Assembly (NCBI GenBank): GCA_028023455.1
Contig: JAQFVV010012394.1
Span: 24,198,900-24,262,899 of the forward strand
Source of the DNA: Epiperipatus broadwayi
Taxonomy: Eukaryota; Onychophora; Udeonychophora; Euonychophora; Peripatidae
Direction of reading: 5' to 3'
DNA: 64,000 bases
This document shows positions 11,862-24,565 of this stretch, one piece after another (position 1 is the stretch's first letter; each line of letters begins with the position of its first letter). A program made the position numbers and the translations under genes. Under the pieces are notes generated by a model, which searched no databases, was not told where the DNA came from, and saw only the letters and a program-made list of their open reading frames with translations.

Positions 11862-13873
11862 TGTAATGATATATAAATATGTTGTTACATTAATTTAAAA
11901 TAAAAACTTAAAAGTTCGCAAATAAAAGTAAAAAAACTAGACGCTAAAATTAAAATGTTTGTTAAACGTATATACAATCGCACAGATGCCAAACTTTAAA
12001 AATATTTTTTTTAAAAAAAAAAACAAATAAATAAGTATTTGAACATACTTTTTTATAAAAAAAAGTACAAGATTTCAAAATAAAAACAGGTATTAATTAA
12101 TTCTTGCAATCTGTAAATGGAAATGATTGTTTATAAATTGTTTGAAAAGCAAGCTAGCCTTGGGCTCTTGTATAATTAAAATGATCTGATGAAAGATAGA
12201 TAAGAAAATAAAGAGAAATTAGCTTGACCAATGGAAGCACCAAGCCTTGGCTCGGACCCTAATGAAAGTGATGGATTAGTGACGTTTTGTTGATTGAATC
12301 CATGTGGATAATATAAAAAGGGAAATACAGTTTTTTCTGACAGTTCCAGCATTTTGTGTTTGAGAGATGTGGTAGGACGTACATACCACACTCTCTATTT
12401 AAAAAAAATGAAAAGACTGTGATACCTTGAACCAGCTATTGCCATCTCCAGAACATTATCTTCCAATGGAGGCATCACGGGAATTAAAAGCAGAAACCTG
12501 GACTATTCTACCATGAGCTATGAACTTTACAAATTAACAACAAGAAAAAAAAGTAATTAAGAACTTTCGTCATTGTTTTTTTTTAAAGATTCAGCTAATT
12601 TAAATTTTAAAATGAACTCTTATTTGATTTTCAAATTAATAATTGATTGTTTAAATTTATATAGTTAAGTTTTGCAAAATCATTTCCATTTTATTATTTT
12701 TATTTGTAGTAATATTTATTGTAGAAATTATTAAATGCATTACATTTAAGTTGGGTATAGACGTTGCATAGATTTGTTAGTGGTTGATTATGTTGTGGTT
12801 TTCACAGTTGATTAGAATATATAAGTCAACGATGTCACTGTGGTGTCTTATGATGAACACCAAAGGGTCTCCTGTATTCCCTCAGCAATTGACGTTATCG
12901 ATTGACTTTGTATTTTGATCGGTTGTGTTTAATTTGGAATGTTTTTGGCCATGAAATCTATGCAGCCGATCTATACTCGACATTATAAAACAAATTGTAT
13001 AAAAATAATCTGTGCAAATGTATTTAAATGTTAAACTTAAGTCGGGCGTGAATGGCTGTATAGATTTTTAAAGTTATATTAGGGGAGGGTAATCTTAGGT
13101 TACTTGTTTCGTGGTTAAATTGGGTCAATAGATTGGATATATTGGTGTGATTAGTAGATGTAATATTGATTCGCTACGGGCAGAATCGCTTCTTACACCG
13201 CACACTTCCATTTGCCTATGGAAGGAATCATAAGTCGGATACCGCAGTTCCTTTCTATGGAGTTTTTTGTTTTATTGCTCTTCTTTGCATATAGATGTAA
13301 TATTCTTATCTGATGAGAGGCAATTTCTTCTCTTAACTTTTTGTGCTGCTGTATTTTATTACATTGAATACATCGATATATTAGATGAATTGATGCCAGT
13401 TTGACTACAAATTTTAGCCTAAGGTTAAATAGGGATAGAATGCTTATTTTCAAATGCAAATCTATGTAGTCTATTCATACTCGACTATCTAAATAAAATA
13501 TTAAACTCATTGAAACTTAGTTAAATGTAAAATTAAAAGTTAATATAAAAATCTAAAATGTTAAACTTATTCCTCAAATTAGAATGATTTTATATGTGCA
13601 TAAATAAATATTTTTATGCGTTAATTGCTGGCAGTGGCTTTTATTTATTTATATTTAAGATATAAATTAAGATATAGATTTTTATCTCTGCGTCTCCACT
13701 GAGCTAGTGACTTGGGCTAACGATCTGAATATTTAAATAAAGTGGAATCTTAACAGCGCATATCTGCCTACTCTATAAATTTTTCTAGGTTTAAATGCCT
13801 AGATGGCACCCTGTAGAGCAGATATCATAGTTGGCGGTTAGATTCGATCTTCACTTTCATTTTGATCATTATA
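11862..13873 (+). repeat. 5' LTR of family B
   Basis: It carries TATAAAA at 12312, followed about 30 bp later by a likely start region, and a poly(A) signal AATAAA at 13603, so R is long. Two small ORFs on the minus strand (12176-12391 and 13193-13459) also appear in other copies, but they lie in LTR sequence and their conservation follows the DNA repeat. Confidence 0.75.
12312..12318 (+). promoter_or_regulatory. TATA box of the family B 5' LTR
   Basis: TATAAAA lies about 450 bp into the LTR. The same motif sits at the equivalent place in the other copies (15024; 48744; complement near 47760), which supports a functional U3 promoter. Confidence 0.5.
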
Positions 13874-14570
13874 ACTGGCACCCATAATGGGGCCTTACCT
13901 CAGAGATTGACCCTGAGAAGGGGAATTGATGATGATGAAATTTTCTATCTTTAATAAATCATGAATGCCCTGAGAATTTTAAAAGTGAATCATGCAAATA
14001 ACATTTGTTGTTTTTTTTTTAAATAAGTACATTTTTGTACTAACGTAAAGTTATAGCCAGATGTTTAATAAACCACTAGTACTTTTGAAAATAAATCACG
14101 CCCGTAATATTTTTTCTGAAATTAGTATAAATATATTTGTTGTATTGAAGTGTAGTTACAGTTTGAATTTTTGGTCTTAAAGGTACTGCCAGTAAGAAAA
14201 ATTGTGCATATGTAAATATAAATGCGAGGAATAAAACGTAATAATAAATATAAATCATAATTTTTTTTTAAAAAAAAAGTCTTGTTAAATTAAAATCTAA
14301 TCGTTCAACTTGCCTAAGTAATAGTTAAAGGTAGGAGAAATGAAACTTGGAAGGGAGGGGGCAGAAATTTAGCTGGTAATAGGGAATCAACAGTCATCAT
14401 TTTTTAATCATTATATTTGTGTGTAATTACTGTTTTGTCTTTTAAAAAAAAAAAAAGTTTTGTCCTTTTGAATTTTTTATATATAATCAATTTGTGTAAC
14501 GTAATTACTAACACTAAGTAAAGTCTTTTTTTTTTTTAATTTTTTTGTTTTTTGAGAAAGTTTACTGATA
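13874..14570 (+). other. Interior of the family B element
   Basis: This 0.7 kb without a gag or pol frame contains a purine-rich block (AAGGGAGGGGGCAG, about 14350). The block lies about 200 bp before the 3' LTR, further away than a working polypurine tract should be. The rest is T- and A-run-rich. Confidence 0.6.
13876..13894 (+). other. Primer-binding site of family B
   Basis: TGGCACCCATAATGGGGCC starts three bases after the 5' LTR end. It resembles the TGGCGCCC class of primer sites. The tRNA was not identified. Confidence 0.6.
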
Positions 14571-16586
14571 TGTAACGATATATAAATATGTCATTACATT
14601 AATTTAAAATAAAAACTTAAAAGTTTGCAAATAAAAGTAAAAAAACTAAATGCTAAAATTAAAATGTTTGTTAAACGTATATACATTTGCACAGATGCCA
14701 AACTTTAAAAATATTTTTTTTTTAAAAATAAAATAAATAAATAAATAAGTATTTGAACTACTTTTTTATAAAAAAAATTCAAGATTTCAAAATAAAAACA
14801 GGTATTAATTACTTCTTGTAATCTGTAAATGGAAATGATTGTTTATAAATTGTTTGAAAATCAAGCTAGCCTTGGGCTCTTGTATAATTAAAATGATCTG
14901 ATGAAAGATAGATAAGAAAATAAAGAGAAATTAGCTTGACCAATGGAAGCACCAAGCCTTGGCTCAGACCCTAATGAAAGTGATGGATTAGTGACATTTT
15001 GTTGATTGAATCCGTGTGGATAATATAAAAAGGGAAATACAGTTTTTTCTGACAGTTCCAGCATTTTGTGTTTGAGAGATGTGGTAGGACGCACATACCA
15101 CACTCTCTATTTAAAAAAAATGAAAAGACTGTGATATCTTGAACCAGCTATTGCCATCTCCAGAACATTATCTTCCAATGGAGGCATCATGGGAATTAAA
15201 AGCAGAAACCTGGACTCTTCTACTGTGAGCTATGAACTTTACAAATTAACAACAAGAAAAAAAAGTAATTAAGAACTTTCGTCATTGTTTTTTTTTAAAG
15301 ATTCAGCTAATTTAAATTTTAAAATAAACTCTTATTTGATTTTCAAATTAATAATTGATTGTTTAAATTTATATAGTTAAGTTTTGCAAAATCATTTCCA
15401 TTTTATTATTTTTATTTGTAGTAATATTTATTGTAGAAATTATTAAATGCATTACATTTAAGTTGGGTATAGACATTGCATAGATTCGTTAGCGGTTGAT
15501 TATGTTGTGGTTTTCACAGTCGATTAGAATATATAAGTCAACGATGTCACTGCAGTGTCTTATGATGAACACCAAAGGGTCTCCTGTATTCCCTCAGCAA
15601 TTGACGTTATCGATTGACTTTGTATTTTGATCGGTTGTGTTTAATTTGGAATGTTTTTGACCATGGAATCTATGCAGCTGATCTATACTCGACATTATAA
15701 AACAAATTGTATAAAAATAATCTGTGCGAACGTATTTAAATGTTAAACTTAAGTCGGGCATGAATGGCTGTATAGATTTGTAAAGTTATATTAGGGGAGG
15801 GTAATCTTAGGTTATTTGTTTCGTGGTTAAATTGGGTCAATGGATTGGATATATTGGTGTGATTAGTAGATGTAATATTGATTCGCTATGGGCAGAATCG
15901 CTTCTTACACCACACATTTCCATTTGCCTATGGAAGGAATTATAAGTCGGATACCGCAGTTCCTTTCTATGGAGTTTTTTTGTTTTATTGCTCTTCTTTG
16001 CATATAGATGTAATATTCTTATCTGATGAGAGGCAATTTCTTCTCTTAACTTTTTGTGCTGCCGTATTTTATTACATTGAATACATCGATATATTAGATG
16101 AATTGATGCCAGTTTGACTACGAATTTTAGCCTAAGGTTAAATAGGGATAGAATGTTTATTTTCAAATGCAAATCTATGTAGTCTATTCATACTCGACTA
16201 TCTAAATAAAATATTAAACTCATTGAAACTTAGTTAAATGTAAAATTAAAAGTTAATATAAAAATCTAAAATGTTAAACTTATTCCTCAAATTAGAATGA
16301 TTTTATATGTGCGTAAATAAATATTTTTATGTGTTTATTTCTGGCAGTGGCTTTTATTTATTTATATTTAAGATATAAATTAAGATATAGATTTTTATCT
16401 CTGCGTCTCCATTGAGCTAGTGACTTGGGCTAACGATCTGAATATTTAAGTAAAGTGGAATCTTAACAGCGCGTATCTGCCTACTCTATAAATTTTTCTA
16501 TGTTTAAATGCCTAAATGGCACCCTGTAGAGCAGATATTGTAGTTTGCGGTTAGATTCGATCTTCACTTTCATTTCGATCGTTATA
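14571..16586 (+). repeat. 3' LTR of family B
   Basis: It is about 97% identical by eye to 11862-13873. TATA box at 15024, AATAAA near 16317. It ends against an (AT)n tract at 16587-16599. Confidence 0.75.
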
Positions 16587-19500
16587 ATATATATATATTG
16601 TAACCTTCCAGGTTGGCACTAGGAAGAAATATGGGGAAGGTCACATTTGTACTAACAAGGGTTAAAGGTAATTAGTTAAGAAAAATGAATTGTGATATAA
16701 TGTAATATTTAAAATTGAGTTTTTAGGAAAACTAAACTTAAATTGTGATGTAATTTGCTAATTAAAATTGGGATTTTAACAAAATTAAAATTTTAAATGG
16801 GTATATTGATTGGTGGAATTTTGGACTATATGTTTAGTAGTAGATGTTTGTGTATAGTATTATTAATTAGAATTTTCTTTTTTATATTTTATTTATAAGT
16901 TACTGATTATATATTGTCTTAGAATCTTATGTTTTAAAAAAGATAAAGATTATTTGTAATAGTAAATAACCTTTCTAAAATTAATAATTAATATTTAATA
17001 TTTTTTTTATTACTATGTTTATTATATTCAAACATTGTAGTGTTAAAATTTTTATAAATAATATTTCTGGCAAGCTTCCAAAGTTGGTTGTCATAGAAAC
17101 ATAGAGAGCGTGAGTGAAGAAAGGACATAGAGTTTAAAACTGGAAAGTAAAAAAAAAAGCTCCGAGGAAGAAGTTTAAAAAAAACTTAAAAGAATCAATA
17201 ACTATCTAAGAGTATTATATAAAAAACACTACAAGGATTCTAATAACATTCCTATGGAGAATTTTTGTTACTATACTACTGGAATGATATAACCATGAGG
17301 AAATTAAAAAAAACCTGAGGGATACCAGTCTCCAAATTTCTGCCAAAGTAATGGTCCATTTCTCACTACCTTCAAAATGCCTGGATGATATGTAAGCTAA
17401 ATTATTACAATTTATTTTAAAATATTACAAAAGCTGAATAATATTAAAATGGCAAAGTTGTGTAAAATAAAGCTAGCCCAAATTCTTTTATTAGATGCTA
17501 AAATTAAACGCTAGATTTTTTTTTAACTTAAAGAATTTGCTATCAATATTCTATAAAACAAAATTTAAAATGAAAAAGTTTATCTAGTTAATCTGATATC
17601 AAGAAGATAATTTTATATTGTATAATTTCATTATTCGCGTGTATATAACAAAATAATTTCAATGCATGCAAATGATATTATAACACCTATCATGGAATTC
17701 TAGAAAAAAAAGACAATCGTCATTCTTAACAAATTATGCTCAGCAAATGGATAGACATTTTTTTTTATTATAATTTCTGTTATCTTTGAAATTGATATGT
17801 ATTTTTTTTTAACTTTCAATTTTGTTTAAAAAAACTTAATGTGATAATGGGATATTGACAAATATTTTTTTTGATTACAATAGATGTATAAACAATTTTT
17901 TTTGTTTTGTGTTCTTTAAAAAAAAAATGAAGCAATGTAACTTCATATATATTATGATATGATAATGTGTTTTGTATGATCTAGAAATTATACCATAGGT
18001 AATTATATATTTGAGTATGTGCGTGATGCTATATATATTTTTTTTTTAATTGTACTTATTATGCTTAATTTCGTTAATGAACTTTATTTTAAAAAAATAA
18101 AGAAGTAAAACCTTGTCTGTTATAAGTTGATGGTAGAAATTGTCAGAGACGAGTAGATTATTTAGATTGGGTTTGGAGGTATTAATTAATTCTCACGTAT
18201 ATATGTGCAAGTGTTTTGTTAGTGTTTTCCCATGCTTGTCTTTAATTTTTGTATAGTCAATGTTAGATGGTATATATACTAATTATAACACAAGTGTTGT
18301 ATAAAATTTTATAATATGCATAAAAGATGATTGATTTATGGTATCATCCAAGTTTATAAATAATCTAATAGAATGTATTTCAGGAATAGATTATATTTAC
18401 AATATAATCAAGCGCACATATTCGAAAATATATGATTAACATATTAAATAGTAGTCAATTTTCATTTTACCACAGAAGAAATGTAATTGGTGATAAAGGA
18501 GTATCAATAATATTTTTTATTTATTGTTTATTTTTGATTTTATTTTTTTTTAATAAATGTTATATTGAATAAATAGCCCTATGAATTGCTTAATTATAGA
18601 TACGTTCGATTCTTCATTTCCATACACACATATCTGGTTATCATAACATAGTTATAGAAGATATAAGTTTGTCAATATAATTCAAGTTTTATTTAATTTG
18701 TCTGGTTGTAATAAGTCTCAATATTACAATGCCAATAATACATTTTACTTTGCTTAGAATAGATAGTGATATGGATAGAAAAGTACCAGGTCCTAAAAAT
18801 TATCTATTCTATATTAAATATGATAATTGATGATTGTGCAATAGTTTTAGTATTGAATAGATGCTCTGAACATATTTCAATTAACCTTATAGTATTATTG
18901 TTTATAGATGTTTGTATTATCCTATTGGCCTCATGTATAAAGACCATATCCTATAACCTCAACTGAGCTAAGCCATACAGTATTTACAATATAAAAATAT
19001 TTTAAATAAGTTTAAATATAATTTATAATTATAAATTTTATTCTATTTTGCATAGAATTGGCGCCTGGGCAATTATAAATGTAATAAAGTAAATAAGTGA
19101 AGAGGATGGAGGTTGTAGGGAGGGTTTCAATTTATATATATATACACCAATTGTGACCTGTTTATTAATCTGTAGACATCATGAAAACAGATGTGATGAT
19201 GATCTTGGCTTGAGTAAATGTCTTAGCAACCAAGTGTTGAAAAGTGACAACAAAATTCTACTACATAAAATTTATTATATAATCTTGTTACATAATATCT
19301 ACATTTAATAAGTCACATAATAATAGGCATCTACAGTGATAATGTGCTCAAGCAAAAAAAGACAAGCCAAAATTCAAGTATGTGCTTATTAAAAAAGAAT
19401 GGCTAAAGGTATTTTTCAAAGCTGAATGAAATGGACAATGTATTTGAAAATAATATCCATTCAGTGTAGAATTTCAAAGTGCTGAAGTTTTAAAAAAAAC

Positions 19501-21839
19501 TTATTATCGACAAGATTAACAAGTGTGTTAACAACAACTAAAACAAAAAAAAGCTTTAGTGGTTAGATAATGTAGCAACAACAATCCAAGAAAGAAAACT
19601 GCACAATTAAAAAAGAAATAAAAGGAACATTTTTATTCATGCAAATTATTCAACAACAACAATAAGCTAAAGATTTTAATTATTTTTGTATAGTTAGTGA
19701 ACTATGTGTGCTTTCTAAGCAAACATGTCATGGGATTGGGGACTATCTTAGCTTCCAGAGAATGTGACACTGTAGCTCATCTCCATAAGTAATTCATCAA
19801 AATGCCTAACCTGGATGTCAAAAGAAATAGATGTTACCTTATCCAAGTGTTACCAGAGGATTTGGAAAACAGTAGAAGAGTTCATCAGAACGAATTGCAT
19901 CCATAAAACTTTGACATTTAAACATTAATTCAGAAGTTTCGAACAAGATCAAGGTTATCATGATATATAATGTTTTTTTATTTTGTTTGTAGAATTCTGT
20001 TTTTATTATTTTTAACATTTAAAATTTTTAATATGTTTTGCAATCAGGAGAGAGAAATAAAGAAATGCAGGGGTGGAGGTTTACCAAATTAAAGGGGTTT
20101 ATTTTTATTTTCTTTGTAAATAAAATTTAGATTGATGCTCTCAGTAGCAACTCAATGATTGCTCATCACCATCATTTTCATCATGTAATATGGTTGAAGG
20201 TAATATTTTTTTTACTCTTCCATATTAATTTGCAATCACTAAGACAAGGCAGAAATTATGTGTTTATTTGTTTATGTTCAACAAACAATTGTTTTTTTTT
20301 TAATTCTTTAGGGTGTTGGACTAATGGTCTTGTGTAAATGGATTTTTTCTGTTACTTTAGGGGGGCTCTAGGAAAGATTTTTCCAGCAGAAAGCAAATTG
20401 TGAAACTAATGAATATTGTGAACTGAAACTTAGTAAATAGTTGTTGATTCTTCTTCTTGATAAAGAACGTTTTTTTTATTTATTGCATTTTATTTATGGA
20501 TTTTAACTAATCTTATTAATTTTGTATATAGGGAGTATATGTAAGCATATATATCTTAGATAATGGATTGGTTTAATGAATATTTTGAGCTTCAATATGG
20601 TAGAGATGCATGTAAGACACATCTAAACACACCTTTCATTTTTTATATTTTTATCTCTTAATAAAATTAATAGGTTTTGTTTTAACAATTAATTTGGCTT
20701 TTGGTTTATCAAACTCATTCATACATCCACTCATCATTTTAATTGTTTAAGCATATACATAAGCATGCACATACAGAGCATCACAACACCTAACACCATA
20801 GTGGGGTTGGATGGGTATTAGATCTAAAATGAGTTGTTACTTTAAATAAATTCAACCTTGAAGAGAGCCAATAGTGACATTCTCCCTGAAGTCGAATACT
20901 GAGGTATAATAGAATCTGAAAGAGGAGTGAGAGATAGAGGAACTAGCCTTAATTATATCTACATTTAATGAGTAAACCAAGAGTTAGCCCATTGAAGGTA
21001 GATATGATTATTGGTTAGTTACTTCATTGTGTCATTAACAACATCCTACATGAAGATCTTAGGTCTGACCATATGTAGATGTGTCCCCCTCTTATGGTGG
21101 AAAACCTGGGCCATTACATCTTGGCACCATGCACTTAACAGCATGAACAGTAGACTGAACATGTTACATCATAGTTTCTAGGAAGGTCCAGCCAATGGAC
21201 TGATATGTAAAAAAAATTGTTTTTTTTTAATTAGCTTAACACTGAAACTCTATACATCTATAACCCTGATGAATTTAGAACATGTGACAATAGATTGATG
21301 CACCCAGCCATAAAGAATGGTGCATTTATGAAACATTTAGTATAAGTAACTGACGAGTGGGAGATGAAAAACAGAGACCATAAATAATTAATTGACCAAT
21401 GAAAGGAAACTAAAAATAGAAGAGATAGGCATATAAAATGTGGACTAATCAAAAAGTAGGCATTAAAAGAAAAAAATTAAATTAGAAATAATAATAATAT
21501 CTATACTGATAACAGCATAAAACAGGAATGAGGTAAACACTAAATGGCAACAAGATAGCAGTAGCTCCTATGACATATATTTGTACTGACATTCAAAATA
21601 AATAACTTCAAATTCAACTAATAAAAATAAAATTTTAATTAATGATAGTTAGAAGTGGGAGACAACTATCAAATGAAAAGAGGATTACTAGTGATGAAGA
21701 AATAGGGGTCTTACTAGTAATTTTGAGAGAGGTTCGAGTATGATCAAATACCTGGGGGAGTTCTATACCCAAAACTATTGACCTCCCACAGGTATGTGCC
21801 TCACACCAGGTTATCCTCAAAATCAAGCAATGCTTCAAG
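16587..21839. other. AT-rich stretch, no gene recognised
   Basis: It begins with a short (AT)n run followed by TGTAACCTTCCAGG at 16600, which could be the end of another element, but no partner end was found. It has only short ORFs. Less AT-rich patches at about 19180-19950 and 20800-21800 look like old transposon debris, but I could not assign them. Confidence 0.4.
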
Positions 21840-22208
21840 TTGATTGTAGGAAATGGGATGACAATGGAGCAATTATATCAGGTGATCATAAGTAGCATGG
21901 GACAATTGATGGATTGGAAACTGGAAATTATGGAAGCAAGTTTGAAAACTAATATGAACAGTAAAATTGAGAGTATAAATGAAAGTGTGAACCAATTAAA
22001 GGCTGATATGGTTACTAAGGAAGAAACAAAAACCATAACCAGGGATACGAATAGCTTAGAAACAAAGATAAATAATATGGCAACCAATGATGATGTAGAT
22101 ATTATGAAAGTTAGAATAAATACAGGAATCAGTGAGGGTATGAGTAACATGCAGGCAATCCTAGAAAGGGAAATTAAACATGTTGAAATAAGTTGTCACA
22201 GGAAATAA
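21840..22208 (+). CDS. Coiled-coil ORF, possible retroelement gag/ORF1 fragment
   Basis: This frame of 122 codons encodes a hydrophilic, helix-prone protein. Residues about 10-110 have a heptad-like spacing of I, L and M with many K, E and N, consistent with a coiled coil. There is no cysteine knuckle, signal peptide or membrane segment. After the stop at 22208, coiled-coil-like sequence continues in broken frames to about 22560 (for example a stretch reading EMEKYGQHQ), so the present ORF looks like the intact start of a longer decayed gene. It resembles in style, not in sequence, the family A ORF at 985-1698. I infer a gag or LINE ORF1 remnant. The codon pattern differs from the surrounding non-coding DNA. 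I do not recognise a specific family. Confidence 0.35.
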   Translation: MIVGNGMTMEQLYQVIISSMGQLMDWKLEIMEASLKTNMNSKIESINESVNQLKADMVTKEETKTITRDTNSLETKINNMATNDDVDIMKVRINTGISEGMSNMQAILEREIKHVEISCHRK

Positions 22209-24565
22209 AAAGCTAACTTTAGGTTTAGACAGTGTTCAAGAAGGTAATGCAAAAACAGTGAAACAAGTAGAAATGTGAAAGGAGATGGAGAAATATGGCC
22301 AGCACCAGTAGCATTTGGAAACATTTAAGTGTAGCATTACCAACCAGCTCAGCATCAAATATGAAGAAGTATGTCAAGAATACAAGACTTTTAAGGAGGA
22401 GGTGCATGAAGAAAACAAAAAGAAGAGATGCATGAATAAATAGACATCATTAATAAAAAGCTAGACCAGCTGACCATTAGCAGAATGGTGGATCAGAAAT
22501 ACATGACAAGACTATAGAAATCCTGGCCCAAAACATAAACTGCATAGGAGAGAAAGTAGCTTTAAGAGAAGTGGAAGCCATTATAGGCAAAACCACATTA
22601 GGGAAAGTCATAATCATCTTTTTTAAAAATTAAAAATTTAATTTAAATTTATAAAATTTCTGAAAATTAAAAACATTTTTAATTATTTTACTTTTCTCTG
22701 TTTTACTCATAAATAAAGACTTCAAGTGTTGCATCAATTAGAACATTGAAACTTTAAAGGGTACTTTCAACTTATGCCCCATGTGGCCACAAGAGGTGCT
22801 GCTTTTGTGTCAACCACAGAAATATTCAGAGTAGGGAACCAAAAGGAGCGATGCAAGGTCCAGCTGTGACGTGGCGCTGTTCACCATGCAAGTACCTTTT
22901 GCCAAATAGCTGACAGCACTACTGCCTGCGTGGTGACATTGGTAGCCATAGGTAAATACATCTAACTTACATCATCTGCTACCAGCAATCTAGCCCCACT
23001 ATGTGGTACTGTTTCTTTATGCTATGCACAGAAACACTGCACCCAGAAAAACTGCACCGTTTAGAAGTGATATTGATACTTGCTTGCTAGTATTCTTTTA
23101 TATGCACATTCTTAAAAGATCAATAGCATATAATGTGAAGGTGTGATTAATCTACAAAACACAACTATTTAAATCTACTTTCAGACATAATACTGTTTAC
23201 TTTGTATCTCACTCTCTAATAAATCAATGTATTTTTAAATTATTTGCTTTTAAAAATCGATCTTCTTGTTTTTTCTAAAAATATATTTTCTTTTTTAAAA
23301 AAGGTAATTTTTACGACTTTTTTTTACTGCAATCTTTTTTTTAAAACTGCTAAAAATTGGTCTGCCAATATTTTTTTAAAAAATGAGCTGTTTTAAAAGG
23401 TGATTGTTTGTAAAACTTTTCTTTTATATTTTCAACTAATATTGAATTCATACAAATTATATTTCAGTTTATAGATTTTTCAATAATTATTTCACAAACA
23501 CGTTATTTTAAAAAGGTTGATAGCATCGCCAAATGAATTTGCCCAGATTGTTGTGAAGGAATTTGCATGCTGTTACGCACAAACAATAATTCGAAGATGA
23601 TTCATTTCTATCCATTAATTTTTACAATACCTTTAGCCAAGAGAATTTTTCTGATCTGTTAAATTTGTAAAATCCGTATGCTGCAATTTATAGAGATTCT
23701 GATCTTTTTATCAAGAGTTTCTTTCACAATAAATATTTTTAAATTACTTGAGGGAAAGCAAATCAAATGCTCCTTTAAATATATTAAAATATCTATTCAG
23801 TTCAAACTTAAATGAAGTTTGCAATACAATTTATGTTTACACATACATGTATTATTTGTAATATACGATCTAAATAAATTTATAAACCATTCAAGTTTTA
23901 CTATCTTCCATAAAAAATAAAGTTATTAAAATTAATATGTGTGTAAGCAATAAAACATCAAACAGATTTTTGTGAAATAACAAACAAAATATAGGTTTAA
24001 TAAAATTGAAGAGTACGATCCCTATAACATTGTATTCTTTGTAGACTTAATAAGATGTCATAGACTTGCAATTTGCATAGTGTGTGGTGATTTATCCACG
24101 AGCTCTCTTCAGTGTAAATGTCGAGTAAAAATATTTAAGGCATAAATATTAATTGAAGTTGTATTTAAAACTTTAGGATAATCTTAATAATTAAAAATGT
24201 CATATACTCACAAGGAAATTTTAAAATAATAGGTTTAATAAGTATGGCAAAAGTACGATATACAGACTCATAAAAAAAAGGATTTAGAGCAAAATGCAAA
24301 AGCTAATGACAATATAGCAAAAAGATTCTGTTTTGAAGGAAACAACACAAGATGAAAATTAATGAAGATAGGACAGTAATGCAAGATATGTGAGAGAGTA
24401 TCATTCATGGATTTAAGTTGCACGTTAAAAAATATATACTTTTAATATCTTTATTGATGGTTGGAATTTAAAATGTGATGGTCTATAAAACAAACACAGA
24501 TTAAGGAATTATTTTTGAAATTTGAATTGTTTTGTTTAAAAGGTTAAGAAAAAACATTGCAGTCA

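Larger units (their letters stand above)
11862..16586 (+). mobile_element. Non-autonomous LTR element with 2-kb LTRs and a 0.7-kb interior (family B)
   Basis: Two direct repeats of about 2.01 kb (11862-13873 and 14571-16586) flank a 697-bp interior that starts with a TGGCACCC primer-site motif three bases after the first repeat. No protein-coding capacity is visible in the interior. The repeats start TGTAA(C/T)GA and end ATC(A/G)TTATA, and both outer ends abut (AT)n tracts. The size relation (LTRs make up 85% of the element) resembles TRIM-like derivatives, but with unusually long LTRs. Family B LTRs also occur at 46032-48243, 48262-50471 and, diverged, at 63567-64000. Confidence 0.75.

Noticed and set aside
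13874-14570. Interior of family B as a coding region
   Set aside because: No frame longer than about 60 codons and no gag or pol motif.
12176-16172. Conserved small ORFs on the minus strand in several family B LTRs (71-111 codons, for example starting MWYVRPTTSLK and MHLKI)
   Set aside because: They lie antisense to the LTR promoter, and their conservation follows the DNA repeat. Frames vary in length between copies. No domain is recognisable.
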